A model generated the notes under the pieces. The model did no database searches, had not been told where the DNA came from, and worked only from the letters and a program-made list of their open reading frames with translations. Shown here piece by piece: positions 1 to 7,668 of a DNA stretch of 64,000 bases (positions are counted from its first letter, which is position 1; each line of letters starts with the position of its first letter). The position numbers were made by a program, and so were the translations under genes. Source of the DNA: DASVRZ01 sp038230215. GTDB taxonomy: Bacteria > Verrucomicrobiota > Verrucomicrobiia > Chthoniobacterales > DASVRZ01. The DNA lies in assembly GCA_038230215.1 (NCBI GenBank), contig JBBRNR010000004.1, positions 265,813-329,812 of the forward strand, read 5' to 3'.

Positions 1-281
1 TTGAAATGCAGATGCGGCGTGTATTTGATGACCACGCGCTTGCTCATTTCGTGCTGAAGCATTTTCCGGTTGCTCTCCAGCTTGTGCAAAATGCTTTGGT
101 AATTCGTCGTCTGACCCGTGCCGCCGAGCGCGGAAATAAAAACGTGCGCCTGTTTCAGATCGGGCGTGATGTCCACTTCGTTGATTGTAACGATGGTGCC
201 GTCGAAGCGAATATGCCGCTGGATGATGTCACTGAGCTCACGCTTGATGAGTTCCTGGACACGCTGAAGACGATGGTTCAT
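1..281 (-). CDS. rbfA: ribosome-binding factor A (3' part cut by window edge)
   Basis: This is the N-terminal 93 residues of RbfA, a small KH-fold protein that binds the 30S subunit and helps mature the 5' end of 16S rRNA. The visible protein begins MNHRLQRVQELIKREL and continues with the family pattern ISALGG and a later HLHF segment. It lies 45 bp downstream of infB on the same strand, the usual nusA-infB-rbfA order, so it is probably co-transcribed. The ATG at 281-279 is the only start that gives the full N-terminus. The gene runs off the left edge of the window, so its C-terminus is not seen. Identification rests on both sequence pattern and synteny. Confidence 0.9.
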   Translation of the reverse strand, partial: MNHRLQRVQELIKRELSDIIQRHIRFDGTIVTINEVDITPDLKQAHVFISALGGTGQTTNYQSILHKLESNRKMLQHEMSKRVVIKYTPHLHF

Positions 282-326
282 GGCAAAATGGGGAGCGCAG
301 AATCGACTGCAACTCCGCTCAAAGAA

Positions 327-2573
327 CTACAGCTTCTGGGTGAACTTCTCGAGCGTGTAGCACTCAATAATGTCGCCCTCTTGATATTCGTCGTAATTGG
401 CCAGCTTGATGCCGCACTCGAGACCGTTGCGGACCTCCTTGACCTCGTCTTGAAACCGGCGAAGCGTGGACATCGAGCCGTCGAAAACCGCTTGTTTGCG
501 ACGCACAACACGGGCGCGTCCGGTGCGGACCATGCGACCATCGGTAACGATGCAACCAGCGACGGTGCCTCGGGTGAGATCGAATACTTGCTTGACCTCG
601 GCGTGGCCGACAATGGCTTCGCGCGTCTCTGGATCGAGCAGACCGACCATGGCTTCCTTTACCTGATCAATGAGTTCGTAAATGATGCTAAACAGCTTGA
701 TCTGAACGTTTTCACGGCGGGCCGAGTTGGCCGCAGTGTTCTCGACCTTGACGTTGAAACCGATGATAACGGCGTTCGAGGCCGTCGCAAGAAGCACGTC
801 GGATTCGGTGATCGGACCGACGCCGCTGTGAATGATGCGAAGGTTGATTTTCTTGCTCTTGATGTCGTTCAGCGAGGCGGAAACCGCTTCGAGCGAACCG
901 TGCACATCGCACTTCAAAATGATTTCGATGAGCTTGTGCTGCTCGTCGGCCATAGCGTCAAAAAGGTTTTCCAGAGTCGCACGAGCCGGGGCGGCAAGCT
1001 TGGTCTGACGAACGGAATGGAGGCGCTCTTCACCCAGAGCCTTGGCTGCTTTTTCCGATTCCATGACGAGGAATTCGTCGCCGGAAGCAGGCACGCCGGT
1101 GAAACCGAGGACTTTGACCGGAGTGGAAGGCCCGGCCGTTTTCACCGAAGCACCAGTGTCGGTGGTCATGGCTTTGACTTTGCCAGAGAAATTGCCGCAG
1201 ATGAAAGGGTCGCCGAGTTTGAGCGTGCCGACTTGGATGAGAATGGTGGCAGTCGGGCCGCGACCGGTTTCGACTTGCGATTCAATGACGGTGCCGCGTG
1301 CTGCCGAGCTGGCGTCGGCGCGAAGTTCGAGCACCTCGGCTTCGAGCAGCATCAGTTCAAGAAGCTCGTCGATGCCCTTGCCTTTGGTCGCGGAAACCGG
1401 GACGCAAATCGTGTCGCCACCCCAATCCTCAGGCTGGAGTCCTTTATCCTGTAGCTGAGTTTTCACCCGATCCACGTTGGCGGAGGGGAGATCGATTTTG
1501 TTAATCGCAACGACGATTTTGACCTTGGCCGCCTTGGCGTGGTTGATCGCCTCGATTGTCTGCGGCATGAGTCCGTCATCCGCTGCGACGACGAGCACGA
1601 CGATGTCCGTAAGGTTCGCTCCGCGGGCACGCATCGCGGTAAAAGCCGCATGGCCCGGAGTGTCGAGAAAAGTGATTTTATGGCCGTTCCGCTCGACGGA
1701 ATACGCGCCGATGTGCTGGGTGATTCCGCCCGCTTCGCCCGCAGTGACGCGCGTTTTGCGGATGGCGTCCATCAGCGAGGTCTTGCCGTGATCGACATGG
1801 CCCATGAAAGTGATGACTGGCGGACGGGAAACGAGTTCGTCCTCCTTGACCTCGATCTTGGGAGGCGGGGCAACGATGACAGCTTCAGCCTTGTGGACGC
1901 CGCCGCCTTTCTCGCGCTTCTCAACTTCAAAAACGGCTCCATGCAATTTGCAAACTGCCCCTGCCGTGTCGGGCTCGATAGTTTGGTTGATGTTGGCAAA
2001 AATGCCCATCGCCATGAGGTCTTTGATGACTTCAAACGGGCGGAGTTTGAGTTGCGTCGCCAGTTCCTTGACGATGATCGGGGGCTTGATGTGAATGATG
2101 ATCTCACCCGACTCGGACACTTCCGGCTCGGCACTTTCCACAGGAGAGGGAGCCGCTGGCACCACCTCGGCAACAGGAGCGCTGGCACCCGTGATCTTCG
2201 AGATCGGCGGCATTGTGTGGCGATGCTTTTTGTCGTCGCTGCCCTTGGCAGGTTTGGCGTCAATCAGGGAAACGGCCTGGGCTTTTGGCGCTGGTGTCGC
2301 CGGAGTGACAGGCGCATGAGCCAGAGGCTTCGGTTTATGAATGGGTGCAGCTCCGATGCGAACCGTCGGCTTGATGGCATCGGCCGAGATGACCTTCTTT
2401 TTCTTGGGAGAAATCAGATCCTCGGCGACGACCGGCTCAGCAGGGGCGACAGGCTGGACGGGAGCCGGTTTTTCAGGAGCAGCAGTGCGTTTGACGTCGT
2501 GCTTTTTGACTAGTGGCGATTTGCCAGAGGACTTCGTCGGAGAGCTGGATTTGGTAGTTGCTCGGGTTGCCAT
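327..2573 (-). CDS. infB: translation initiation factor IF-2
   Basis: IF-2 is the GTPase that places initiator fMet-tRNA on the 30S subunit and promotes 50S joining. The 748-residue protein has a low-complexity Ala/Pro/Lys N-terminus (about 1-150), an IF2_N helical module (about 160-215) and the G domain. The G domain shows GHVDHGKT (G1, near residue 258), DTPGHAAF (G3) and NKID (G4). The translation-factor domains II-IV then run to the C-terminus, which ends EKFTQKL. The length is normal for a short-N-terminus IF-2. It lies 55 bp after nusA and 45 bp before rbfA, all on the minus strand, which is a conserved operon. Confidence 0.98.
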   Translation of the reverse strand: MATRATTKSSSPTKSSGKSPLVKKHDVKRTAAPEKPAPVQPVAPAEPVVAEDLISPKKKKVISADAIKPTVRIGAAPIHKPKPLAHAPVTPATPAPKAQAVSLIDAKPAKGSDDKKHRHTMPPISKITGASAPVAEVVPAAPSPVESAEPEVSESGEIIIHIKPPIIVKELATQLKLRPFEVIKDLMAMGIFANINQTIEPDTAGAVCKLHGAVFEVEKREKGGGVHKAEAVIVAPPPKIEVKEDELVSRPPVITFMGHVDHGKTSLMDAIRKTRVTAGEAGGITQHIGAYSVERNGHKITFLDTPGHAAFTAMRARGANLTDIVVLVVAADDGLMPQTIEAINHAKAAKVKIVVAINKIDLPSANVDRVKTQLQDKGLQPEDWGGDTICVPVSATKGKGIDELLELMLLEAEVLELRADASSAARGTVIESQVETGRGPTATILIQVGTLKLGDPFICGNFSGKVKAMTTDTGASVKTAGPSTPVKVLGFTGVPASGDEFLVMESEKAAKALGEERLHSVRQTKLAAPARATLENLFDAMADEQHKLIEIILKCDVHGSLEAVSASLNDIKSKKINLRIIHSGVGPITESDVLLATASNAVIIGFNVKVENTAANSARRENVQIKLFSIIYELIDQVKEAMVGLLDPETREAIVGHAEVKQVFDLTRGTVAGCIVTDGRMVRTGRARVVRRKQAVFDGSMSTLRRFQDEVKEVRNGLECGIKLANYDEYQEGDIIECYTLEKFTQKL

Positions 2574-2628
2574 TCTGAAAATTTATTTAAAGGTAAGTTT
2601 GCTGCCACCTGATGGGATGGGAGCGGTT

Positions 2629-3876
2629 TCATTCGCCGCGTGCTTTTTTGGCGGCTTCTAGAATCGGTGCGGCGGCATCGGGATCGATGCCAAGGATGCC
2701 AGCGATGTCTTCGGCTTCCAGTTCGCAGAGCATTTCCAAGGTGCTGACGCCGCCAGTAACGAGTTGACGTGCAACGGTTTCCTCAATGCCGAGAGGTTCT
2801 GCCAGCGCTTTCGCGGCGGCCGAGACGCGATGCTCGAAAACATCGGCGGCGGATTCTCCCTTGGAAATATTGATCTCCCAACCCGTCAGGCGCGAGGTGA
2901 GGCGGGCGTTCTGGCCCCGCTTGCCGATGGCGAGGGAAAGCTGGTCCTCGTCCACGGTGATTTGCATCGCTTTTTTGGTCTCGTCGATGACGATGTTTTT
3001 GACCTTGGCTGGCTTGAGCGCTTCGAGCACGAATTCCTTGGGATCGGCACTCCAGCGGATGATGTCCACTTTCTCGTTGTTAAGTTCGCGAACGATGTTC
3101 TTCACGCGGCTTCCACGCATACCGACGCAGGAACCGACCGGGTCCACTTTGTCGATACTGCTGTGAACGGCGACTTTCGCCCGGAAACCAGCCTCGCGGG
3201 CGATGGCTTTGATCTCCACGGTGCGGTCGGCGATTTCGCTGACTTCGAGTTCAAACAGACGGCGGATGAAGTTAGGATGACTGCGGGAAAGAATGATTTC
3301 TGGTCCTCGTGCGCCATTTTCCACTGCGACGACGTAGGCTCGAATGCGGTCGCCAATGTTGTAATCCTCCGTTGTTACCCGTTCGCGCTGAGGCATGATG
3401 GCCTCAAACTTGCCAAGGTCGATAATCACGTCGGAACGCTCGAATCGACGCACCGTTCCACTGACGATCTCGCCAGCGCGATCCTTGAACTCATCGTAAA
3501 GGTTCTCTTTTTCCGCGAGCCGAATGCGTTGGAGCATGGTCTGGCGACAGGTCTGAGCGGCCACGCGGCCAAAATCTTTGGGAGTGACTTCCACCTCGAT
3601 GACTTCGCCGACTTGCGCATCCTTCTTGATCCGCTGGGCTTTCGCGATCGAGATTTGCTCGTGCTCATTCATCACCGGATCGGCTACGATCAAGTTAGCC
3701 AGCGCCTTGATGGCACCCGTTTTGGGATCGATGTCGATGCGCATTTCACGCGCCGGACCTACGGAACGTCGCGAGGCGGACAGCAACGCCGTCTGCAAAG
3801 CTTCGAGAACAACGCTGCGATTGATCCCTTTGTCGCGTTCAAGGTGGTCGATATAGGCAATAAGCTCGGCGTTCAT
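2629..3876 (-). CDS. nusA: transcription termination/antitermination factor NusA
   Basis: NusA binds RNA polymerase and modulates pausing, termination and antitermination. The 415 residues show the NusA N-terminal domain (1-125), the S1 domain (about 130-200, with GTVRRFERSDVIIDLG), the KH domains (about 230-350, including GMRGSRVKNIVREL and AIGKRGQNARL) and a C-terminal helix-hairpin-helix segment (LEMLCELEAEDIAGILG). It is first in the nusA-infB-rbfA cluster. The rimP gene, which precedes nusA in many bacteria, is not found upstream. A strong hairpin terminator ends 24 bp before the ATG, and no clear ribosome-binding site is visible. Confidence 0.97.
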   Translation of the reverse strand: MNAELIAYIDHLERDKGINRSVVLEALQTALLSASRRSVGPAREMRIDIDPKTGAIKALANLIVADPVMNEHEQISIAKAQRIKKDAQVGEVIEVEVTPKDFGRVAAQTCRQTMLQRIRLAEKENLYDEFKDRAGEIVSGTVRRFERSDVIIDLGKFEAIMPQRERVTTEDYNIGDRIRAYVVAVENGARGPEIILSRSHPNFIRRLFELEVSEIADRTVEIKAIAREAGFRAKVAVHSSIDKVDPVGSCVGMRGSRVKNIVRELNNEKVDIIRWSADPKEFVLEALKPAKVKNIVIDETKKAMQITVDEDQLSLAIGKRGQNARLTSRLTGWEINISKGESAADVFEHRVSAAAKALAEPLGIEETVARQLVTGGVSTLEMLCELEAEDIAGILGIDPDAAAPILEAAKKARGE

Positions 3877-3899
3877 GATATGAAAATTTCGTGTCGAGA

Positions 3900-3929
3900 C
3901 AAAAAAGAGTGGGAAGTCGTTCCCACTCT
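3900..3929 (-). terminator. Rho-independent terminator just upstream of nusA
   Basis: On the minus strand a perfect 10-bp stem (AGAGTGGGAA / TTCCCACTCT) with a four-base loop is followed by TTTTTT. It lies between the end of the 161-residue secreted protein gene (4040) and the nusA ATG (3876). It either ends the upstream transcript or acts as an attenuator in the nusA leader. Confidence 0.85.
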
Positions 3930-4039
3930 GCTCACTCGATCAACTGGTTTACAAATACCCGACCGGCGGCGATGCGTCAAGAGACGATGCTCCCAAGCCT
4001 CAATTCCCGTGACTCGAAGTTAGTTCAAGAAAAACTCCA

Positions 4040-4525
4040 CTAGCTTTTCACTGCCGCGCTGTGACTTTCGCGCAATTTTAGCTTTTTGCGCATGGAGTCC
4101 AGATCCTGCGGAGTCAGACCCGATGGAATGACTGCGACCCCGTCGGTGATGCGCTTGTCGATGAGGAGATCGGCGACATGGCGGCCATTGACGAGGGCGA
4201 TAAGAATTTTTCCCCGTTGCTCCATACTGAGCGTTTCCAAGAGGAGCTGGCCGTGATCATCCAGATAGAAATAGGCACCGATCGAGCCGTCGGCGTTTTG
4301 AAACGGCGTAAACGCCGCAATGTCCTGCTCCGAGATGGTAGCGATTTTCGACACGCGAATAGAGCTTGAGCCGTCGAGCAGCGGCACCGTTGTGCCGAAG
4401 GTGTCGCCATTGCTTTCCCCGACCTCGGCGTAAAAGCGGATGGTCACCAGCGGAGTCTTTTTCGCGCCAGCGATGGAAGCCAGGCCGAGCACGACAAGAA
4501 GGGGAATCAGAAGGAAACGACGCAT
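4040..4525 (-). CDS. secreted protein of unknown function
   Basis: This 161-residue protein has a Sec signal peptide (MRRFLLIPLLVVLGLASIAGA, cleavage near 21) and then a soluble domain with no motif I can name. The middle contains alternating strand-like segments (VTIRFYAEVGE, IGAYFYLDDHG) and a C-terminal DLLIDKRITDG stretch. This is loosely reminiscent of periplasmic substrate-export domains, but I do not claim homology. It sits where rimP would be expected and is separated from nusA by a strong terminator, so it is probably its own transcription unit. Its start lies 63 bp from the divergent lipoprotein start, which leaves room for divergent promoters. Confidence 0.7.
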   Translation of the reverse strand: MRRFLLIPLLVVLGLASIAGAKKTPLVTIRFYAEVGESNGDTFGTTVPLLDGSSSIRVSKIATISEQDIAAFTPFQNADGSIGAYFYLDDHGQLLLETLSMEQRGKILIALVNGRHVADLLIDKRITDGVAVIPSGLTPQDLDSMRKKLKLRESHSAAVKS

Positions 4526-4588
4526 GCCTTCTTGTCAGCGAAATCGAACGCCATTGCAACCTCCATCCCGTTTGTGTATCCGAATGGA

Positions 4589-5206
4589 ATGCAAGTCCGC
4601 TTTCCCGTATTCGCCCTCCTTCTACTTGGCCTCGCCGCCTGCTCCACCGAGCCCAAGGCTCCGAAATATCACCCGCCCGGCGAGCACGGCCTCGGCTGGC
4701 GCATCTTGCATCCTTTCGCCCGCAGCACAGCCGCCCCGGCTCCGACGGCTGCCGCGACCGCCTTTCAACCGGCTCCGCAACACGGCTTCGGCTGGCGCAT
4801 TTTGCATCCGTTCGCCAAAAATGAAACCACCCCGCGCAAATCGGGCCTTCAAGTCACCGTCGAACCCGACTCCGCCGCGCCTTCCCTTCAGGCCATCAGC
4901 CAATTGGGCATCCGCATTTTGGTGACCAATTACACCAGCACGATGGTCTCGCTGACGTTTCCTACCAGCCAGCGGATCGAAATCACCGGACGCAGTGTGG
5001 ATGGGAAAATCTTTTACTCTTATTCGACCAATCGCACCTTCGCCCAGGAAGTAAGCGTCCTCACGATCAACCCCGGCGAACGCCTCGAATACAACGAAAC
5101 CGTCCCGACTCGCTCCATGACTGCTGGCAGCACCTACCTCCTCACGGCCTCGGTAAAAGGTCAGTCTGGCTTGGAAGGCACTGCCTCGATCACGCCGGTT
5201 CCCTGA
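4589..5206 (+). CDS. lipoprotein with duplicated GWRILHPFA motif
   Basis: This is a 205-residue lipoprotein. MQVRFPVFALLLLGLAAC is a signal peptide ending in a lipobox (LAAC), so the internal ATG at 4589 is preferred over an upstream TTG at 4532, which would bury the signal. After the lipid anchor two copies of HG(L/F)GWRILHPFA occur about 37 residues apart. The rest (from about residue 80) resembles a beta-sandwich with strands such as GIRILVTNYTSTMVSLTF and ends TASITPVP. The function is unknown. It is divergent from the preceding secreted protein gene. Confidence 0.7.
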   Translation: MQVRFPVFALLLLGLAACSTEPKAPKYHPPGEHGLGWRILHPFARSTAAPAPTAAATAFQPAPQHGFGWRILHPFAKNETTPRKSGLQVTVEPDSAAPSLQAISQLGIRILVTNYTSTMVSLTFPTSQRIEITGRSVDGKIFYSYSTNRTFAQEVSVLTINPGERLEYNETVPTRSMTAGSTYLLTASVKGQSGLEGTASITPVP

Positions 5207-5210
5207 AGAG

Positions 5211-5300
5211 AAACCTGAAAGCAGAAACCCGAAACCTGAAGAATACGATCTCCTCAATGACTAAAAACTCAGGTTTCAAGTTTCAAACTTCAAGTTTCGC
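5211..5300. repeat. imperfect inverted repeat built of GAAACCTGAA-like units
   Basis: Between the lipoprotein and exonuclease genes, several GAAACCTGAA-type units (5211-5240) face the complementary AGGTTTCAAGTTTC units (5269-5299). A transcript could fold into a long A/U-rich hairpin. There is no clear T-run, so I do not call it a terminator. Confidence 0.5.
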
Positions 5301-5321
5301 CCTTTCCCTTCCTAAATCAGC

Positions 5322-6260
5322 ATGAAGCTCCTCCTCATCGACGGGCATTACTACGTTTACCGCTCGTTCTTCGCCATTCGTGGGCTCACCAATTCCGCCG
5401 GCACTCCGACCAACGCCGTCTACGGCTTCGTTAAGACCGTCCGGAAAATGCTGAAAGACCTCCAGCCCGACTTCGCCGCCGTCATCTGGGACGAAGGACT
5501 CCCCGAGCGCCGCACCCAGCTCCAACCCGACTATAAAGCCCAGCGCACCGAGATGCCCGGCGACATGATTCCCCAACTCGGCCTCATCCGCGATCTCGTC
5601 CCGATGATGGGCCTCGCCAGCCTCGGACTCGAGGGCCACGAAGCCGACGACCTCATGGCCAGCTACGCCGTGGCCGCCCGCGATCTGGGTCACGAAACCA
5701 TCGTCGCCACCAACGACAAGGACCTCTTCCAACTCGTCGGGCCGCTCGTCCACGTTTATTCGACGAACAAGACCGACCTCGCCCAACCCACCGACCCCCA
5801 CGCCTTGCTCGGACCCGACGCGGTGCTAAAAAAATGGGGCGTCGCACCTCCGCAGATCGGCGACATCCTCGCATTGATCGGCGACAGCGTGGACAACATC
5901 CCCGGCGTCCCCGGCATCGGCCCGAAGACCGCGACCCAACTCATCCAGCAATTCGGCAGCCTCGGCGCATTGCTCGCCAACCCGTCCGCCATTGCCAACG
6001 AAAAAGTCCGCGAGAAAATCATCAACGCCCGCGCCCAGATCGAGCAAAACTGCGAAATGGTCCGCCTCGACCTCGATCTTCCCCTCCCCCTCCCGCTGGA
6101 GTCGCTAACCATCTCGCCCCAATATCCCAAATGGATCGCTGAGATGCGCCGCTGCGAGTTCAAGGGCCTCACCGCCGAGATCGAAGTCGAAGCCGCCCAA
6201 GTCACGCCATCCCGCCAGCCTGTCTCTCCGACAAAAAACCAGGGCGAATTTCTTTTTTAA
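5322..6260 (+). CDS. stand-alone 5'-3' exonuclease (PolA 5'-nuclease domain type)
   Basis: This is a flap endonuclease/5'-3' exonuclease like the N-terminal domain of DNA polymerase I, here 312 residues without a polymerase. It has the metal-binding and helical-arch features MKLLLIDGHYYVYRSFFA, GHEADDLMA and ATNDKDLFQLV. These are followed by the helix-3-turn-helix GDSVDNIPGVPGIGPKTA. Family members remove RNA primers and flaps during lagging-strand synthesis and repair. The last residues are QGEFLF, which fits the loose pattern Q-x-x-hydrophobic-x-F of sliding-clamp binding peptides (inference). A degenerate repeat array follows the gene. Confidence 0.93.
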   Translation: MKLLLIDGHYYVYRSFFAIRGLTNSAGTPTNAVYGFVKTVRKMLKDLQPDFAAVIWDEGLPERRTQLQPDYKAQRTEMPGDMIPQLGLIRDLVPMMGLASLGLEGHEADDLMASYAVAARDLGHETIVATNDKDLFQLVGPLVHVYSTNKTDLAQPTDPHALLGPDAVLKKWGVAPPQIGDILALIGDSVDNIPGVPGIGPKTATQLIQQFGSLGALLANPSAIANEKVREKIINARAQIEQNCEMVRLDLDLPLPLPLESLTISPQYPKWIAEMRRCEFKGLTAEIEVEAAQVTPSRQPVSPTKNQGEFLF

Positions 6261-6305
6261 GGAGTCCGCGCAAGGAGAGAATCTCCGTGTGAGCCATTAA
6301 GTATG

Positions 6306-6536
6306 GAGCGGCGACATCCAACAACGCTCCGCCGGGGTCGAGTAATGCTTCGCCGAGGTTGAGTAGTGCTCCGCCGAGGTCAAGTTATGTCTCGCCCAGG
6401 TCAAGTTTTGCCCCGCCGAGGTCAAGTTTTCCCTTGCCGATGGACAACATTAGCCAGCCAATGCCAGGTATTGAGCCGCCGGGGTTAAGTTATGTCGCGC
6501 CGAGGTCAAGTTTTGGTCTGCCGATGGGCAACAAGA
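6306..6536 (+). repeat. array of eleven degenerate 21-bp repeats
   Basis: Consecutive 21-base units without spacers share the core CGCCGAGGTCAAGTT followed by a short variable tail. Units starting at 6327, 6348, 6369, 6390, 6411, 6474 and 6495 match well, while those at 6306, 6432, 6453 and 6516 are diverged. The period is exact over 231 bp. The array can be read as heptapeptide repeats (PPRSSFA-like), but there is no good start codon or ribosome-binding site, so I treat it as non-coding. A second array with the same period lies at 49613-49906. Confidence 0.85.
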
Positions 6537-6597
6537 GACACCTGAGAGGGGCGGTCTAATAAGTCGCGCATGGGACCGTTTGCATCCTGAATGGGTT

Positions 6598-6664
6598 GTA
6601 GCGTCGAGCCTGTGGCTCGAAGTTTATCGCCACCGAGCCAATCGAGCCACAGGCTCGACGCTAC
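6598..6664. repeat. perfect 23-bp inverted repeat
   Basis: The arms GTAGCGTCGAGCCTGTGGCT... (6598-6620) and its exact reverse complement (6642-6664) flank a 21-nt spacer. This is a REP-like palindromic element in an intergenic region. The rest of 6261-6878 holds only this element and the 21-bp array, and I see no gene in it. Confidence 0.85.
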
Positions 6665-6878
6665 CACCGACTTTTGCGACTCCCTCTACCGCTCAACACG
6701 GGCCTCCCACAGCCCTTTTCGCACAGTCGTCTATCGTTCCTGAGAAATCCTGCGTTTCGCCCACAAAAAAATAATCTCAAACTGTGAGAAAAGGTTTTGT
6801 AAAAAGCCCGTTTAATTGAAATAACCGGGCAGGCGGGATCAAAACCACCCGCCGTTTTTAGAAAACCAGAGTTATTTT

Positions 6879-7616
6879 ATGGATAAATCAGACCGCTTCT
6901 TCCTCGGCTCCGTCCGGGCCCTCAACAAAACCTACGCCGAACGCGACCCCGCAGTCGTCCTTGCCCCGGCCCTGCACGACGCCTTTACCACCGTGGCCAC
7001 CCTCTATGGACAGGCCCGCGTCCACGAACGCGGCATGATCCCCCCAAAAGGCGTCGCCGACGATAAAAACGATAAAAAACGCACCGCCGCCACTGCCGTC
7101 TTCTACATCTGCGAAGGCCTCAGTGCCTACGCCCATAAACAAGGCGACACCGTTCTCAAAAAATTCGCCAAACACTCCATCACCGACCTCGCCCGCACCA
7201 AGGACGAAGACATCACCACCGCCATGGAAAACATCGTTGCAAAAGCGCGCACCCTCCTCCCCGCCCTCGCCTATGCGGAAGTAACCTCCAACGAACTCGA
7301 CGCCGCCGACGACCTCATCGACGCGATGGACACCGCCCTCGGCAACCCGCGCGACAGCGCGGATAACCGCAAGCTGGCCGGAGAAAAATTTGCCATCACC
7401 CTGCACCTACTGCGCGAAGAACTCGGCGAACACACCGACAAACTCATCAACCGCCTCCTCGTCGCGGAAAATCCGCCCACACCTGCGGGAGATCTGCGCC
7501 GCGCCTTCGCCGCGAAATACGAAGCCAGCCGCGACATCAAAGGCATCTCCAGCCAAAAAGAAGACCCCGCAGCCCCCGCCAGCACCCCACCGCCACCCCC
7601 AGCCAATCCCGTTTGA
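6879..7616 (+). CDS. hypothetical helical protein
   Basis: This soluble 245-residue protein is predicted to be mostly helical, with no signal peptide or membrane segment. Features seen are a basic stretch (ADDKNDKKRTAATAVF) near residues 65-80, several Ala/Leu-rich amphipathic helices, and a proline-rich tail (STPPPPPANPV). I do not recognise the family. It stands between the 21-bp repeat array and the first recombination core of the integron-like cassette array. Nothing like an attC precedes that core, so the gene is probably chromosomal and not a cassette. Confidence 0.6.
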   Translation: MDKSDRFFLGSVRALNKTYAERDPAVVLAPALHDAFTTVATLYGQARVHERGMIPPKGVADDKNDKKRTAATAVFYICEGLSAYAHKQGDTVLKKFAKHSITDLARTKDEDITTAMENIVAKARTLLPALAYAEVTSNELDAADDLIDAMDTALGNPRDSADNRKLAGEKFAITLHLLREELGEHTDKLINRLLVAENPPTPAGDLRRAFAAKYEASRDIKGISSQKEDPAAPASTPPPPPANPV

Positions 7617-7668
7617 AACAAAAGCAACATTCACCTAATTCATGTTAGACGGTAAGAGGCACCCCATG

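Noticed and set aside
6..1454. Long open frame on the plus strand opposite infB
   Set aside because: It is a shadow of infB, which is certain from its GTPase motifs. High GC leaves the opposite frame open. Similar shadows lie opposite nusA (2764-4023), the hemoprotein reductase (14104-15411), the antiporter (17027-18124) and the symporter (53270-54415).
6359..6559. 66-codon frame encoding PPRSSFA-like heptapeptide repeats
   Set aside because: It is the 21-bp repeat array read in one frame. It starts at a TTG inside a repeat, has no ribosome-binding site and has units with different chemistry. The array looks non-coding.
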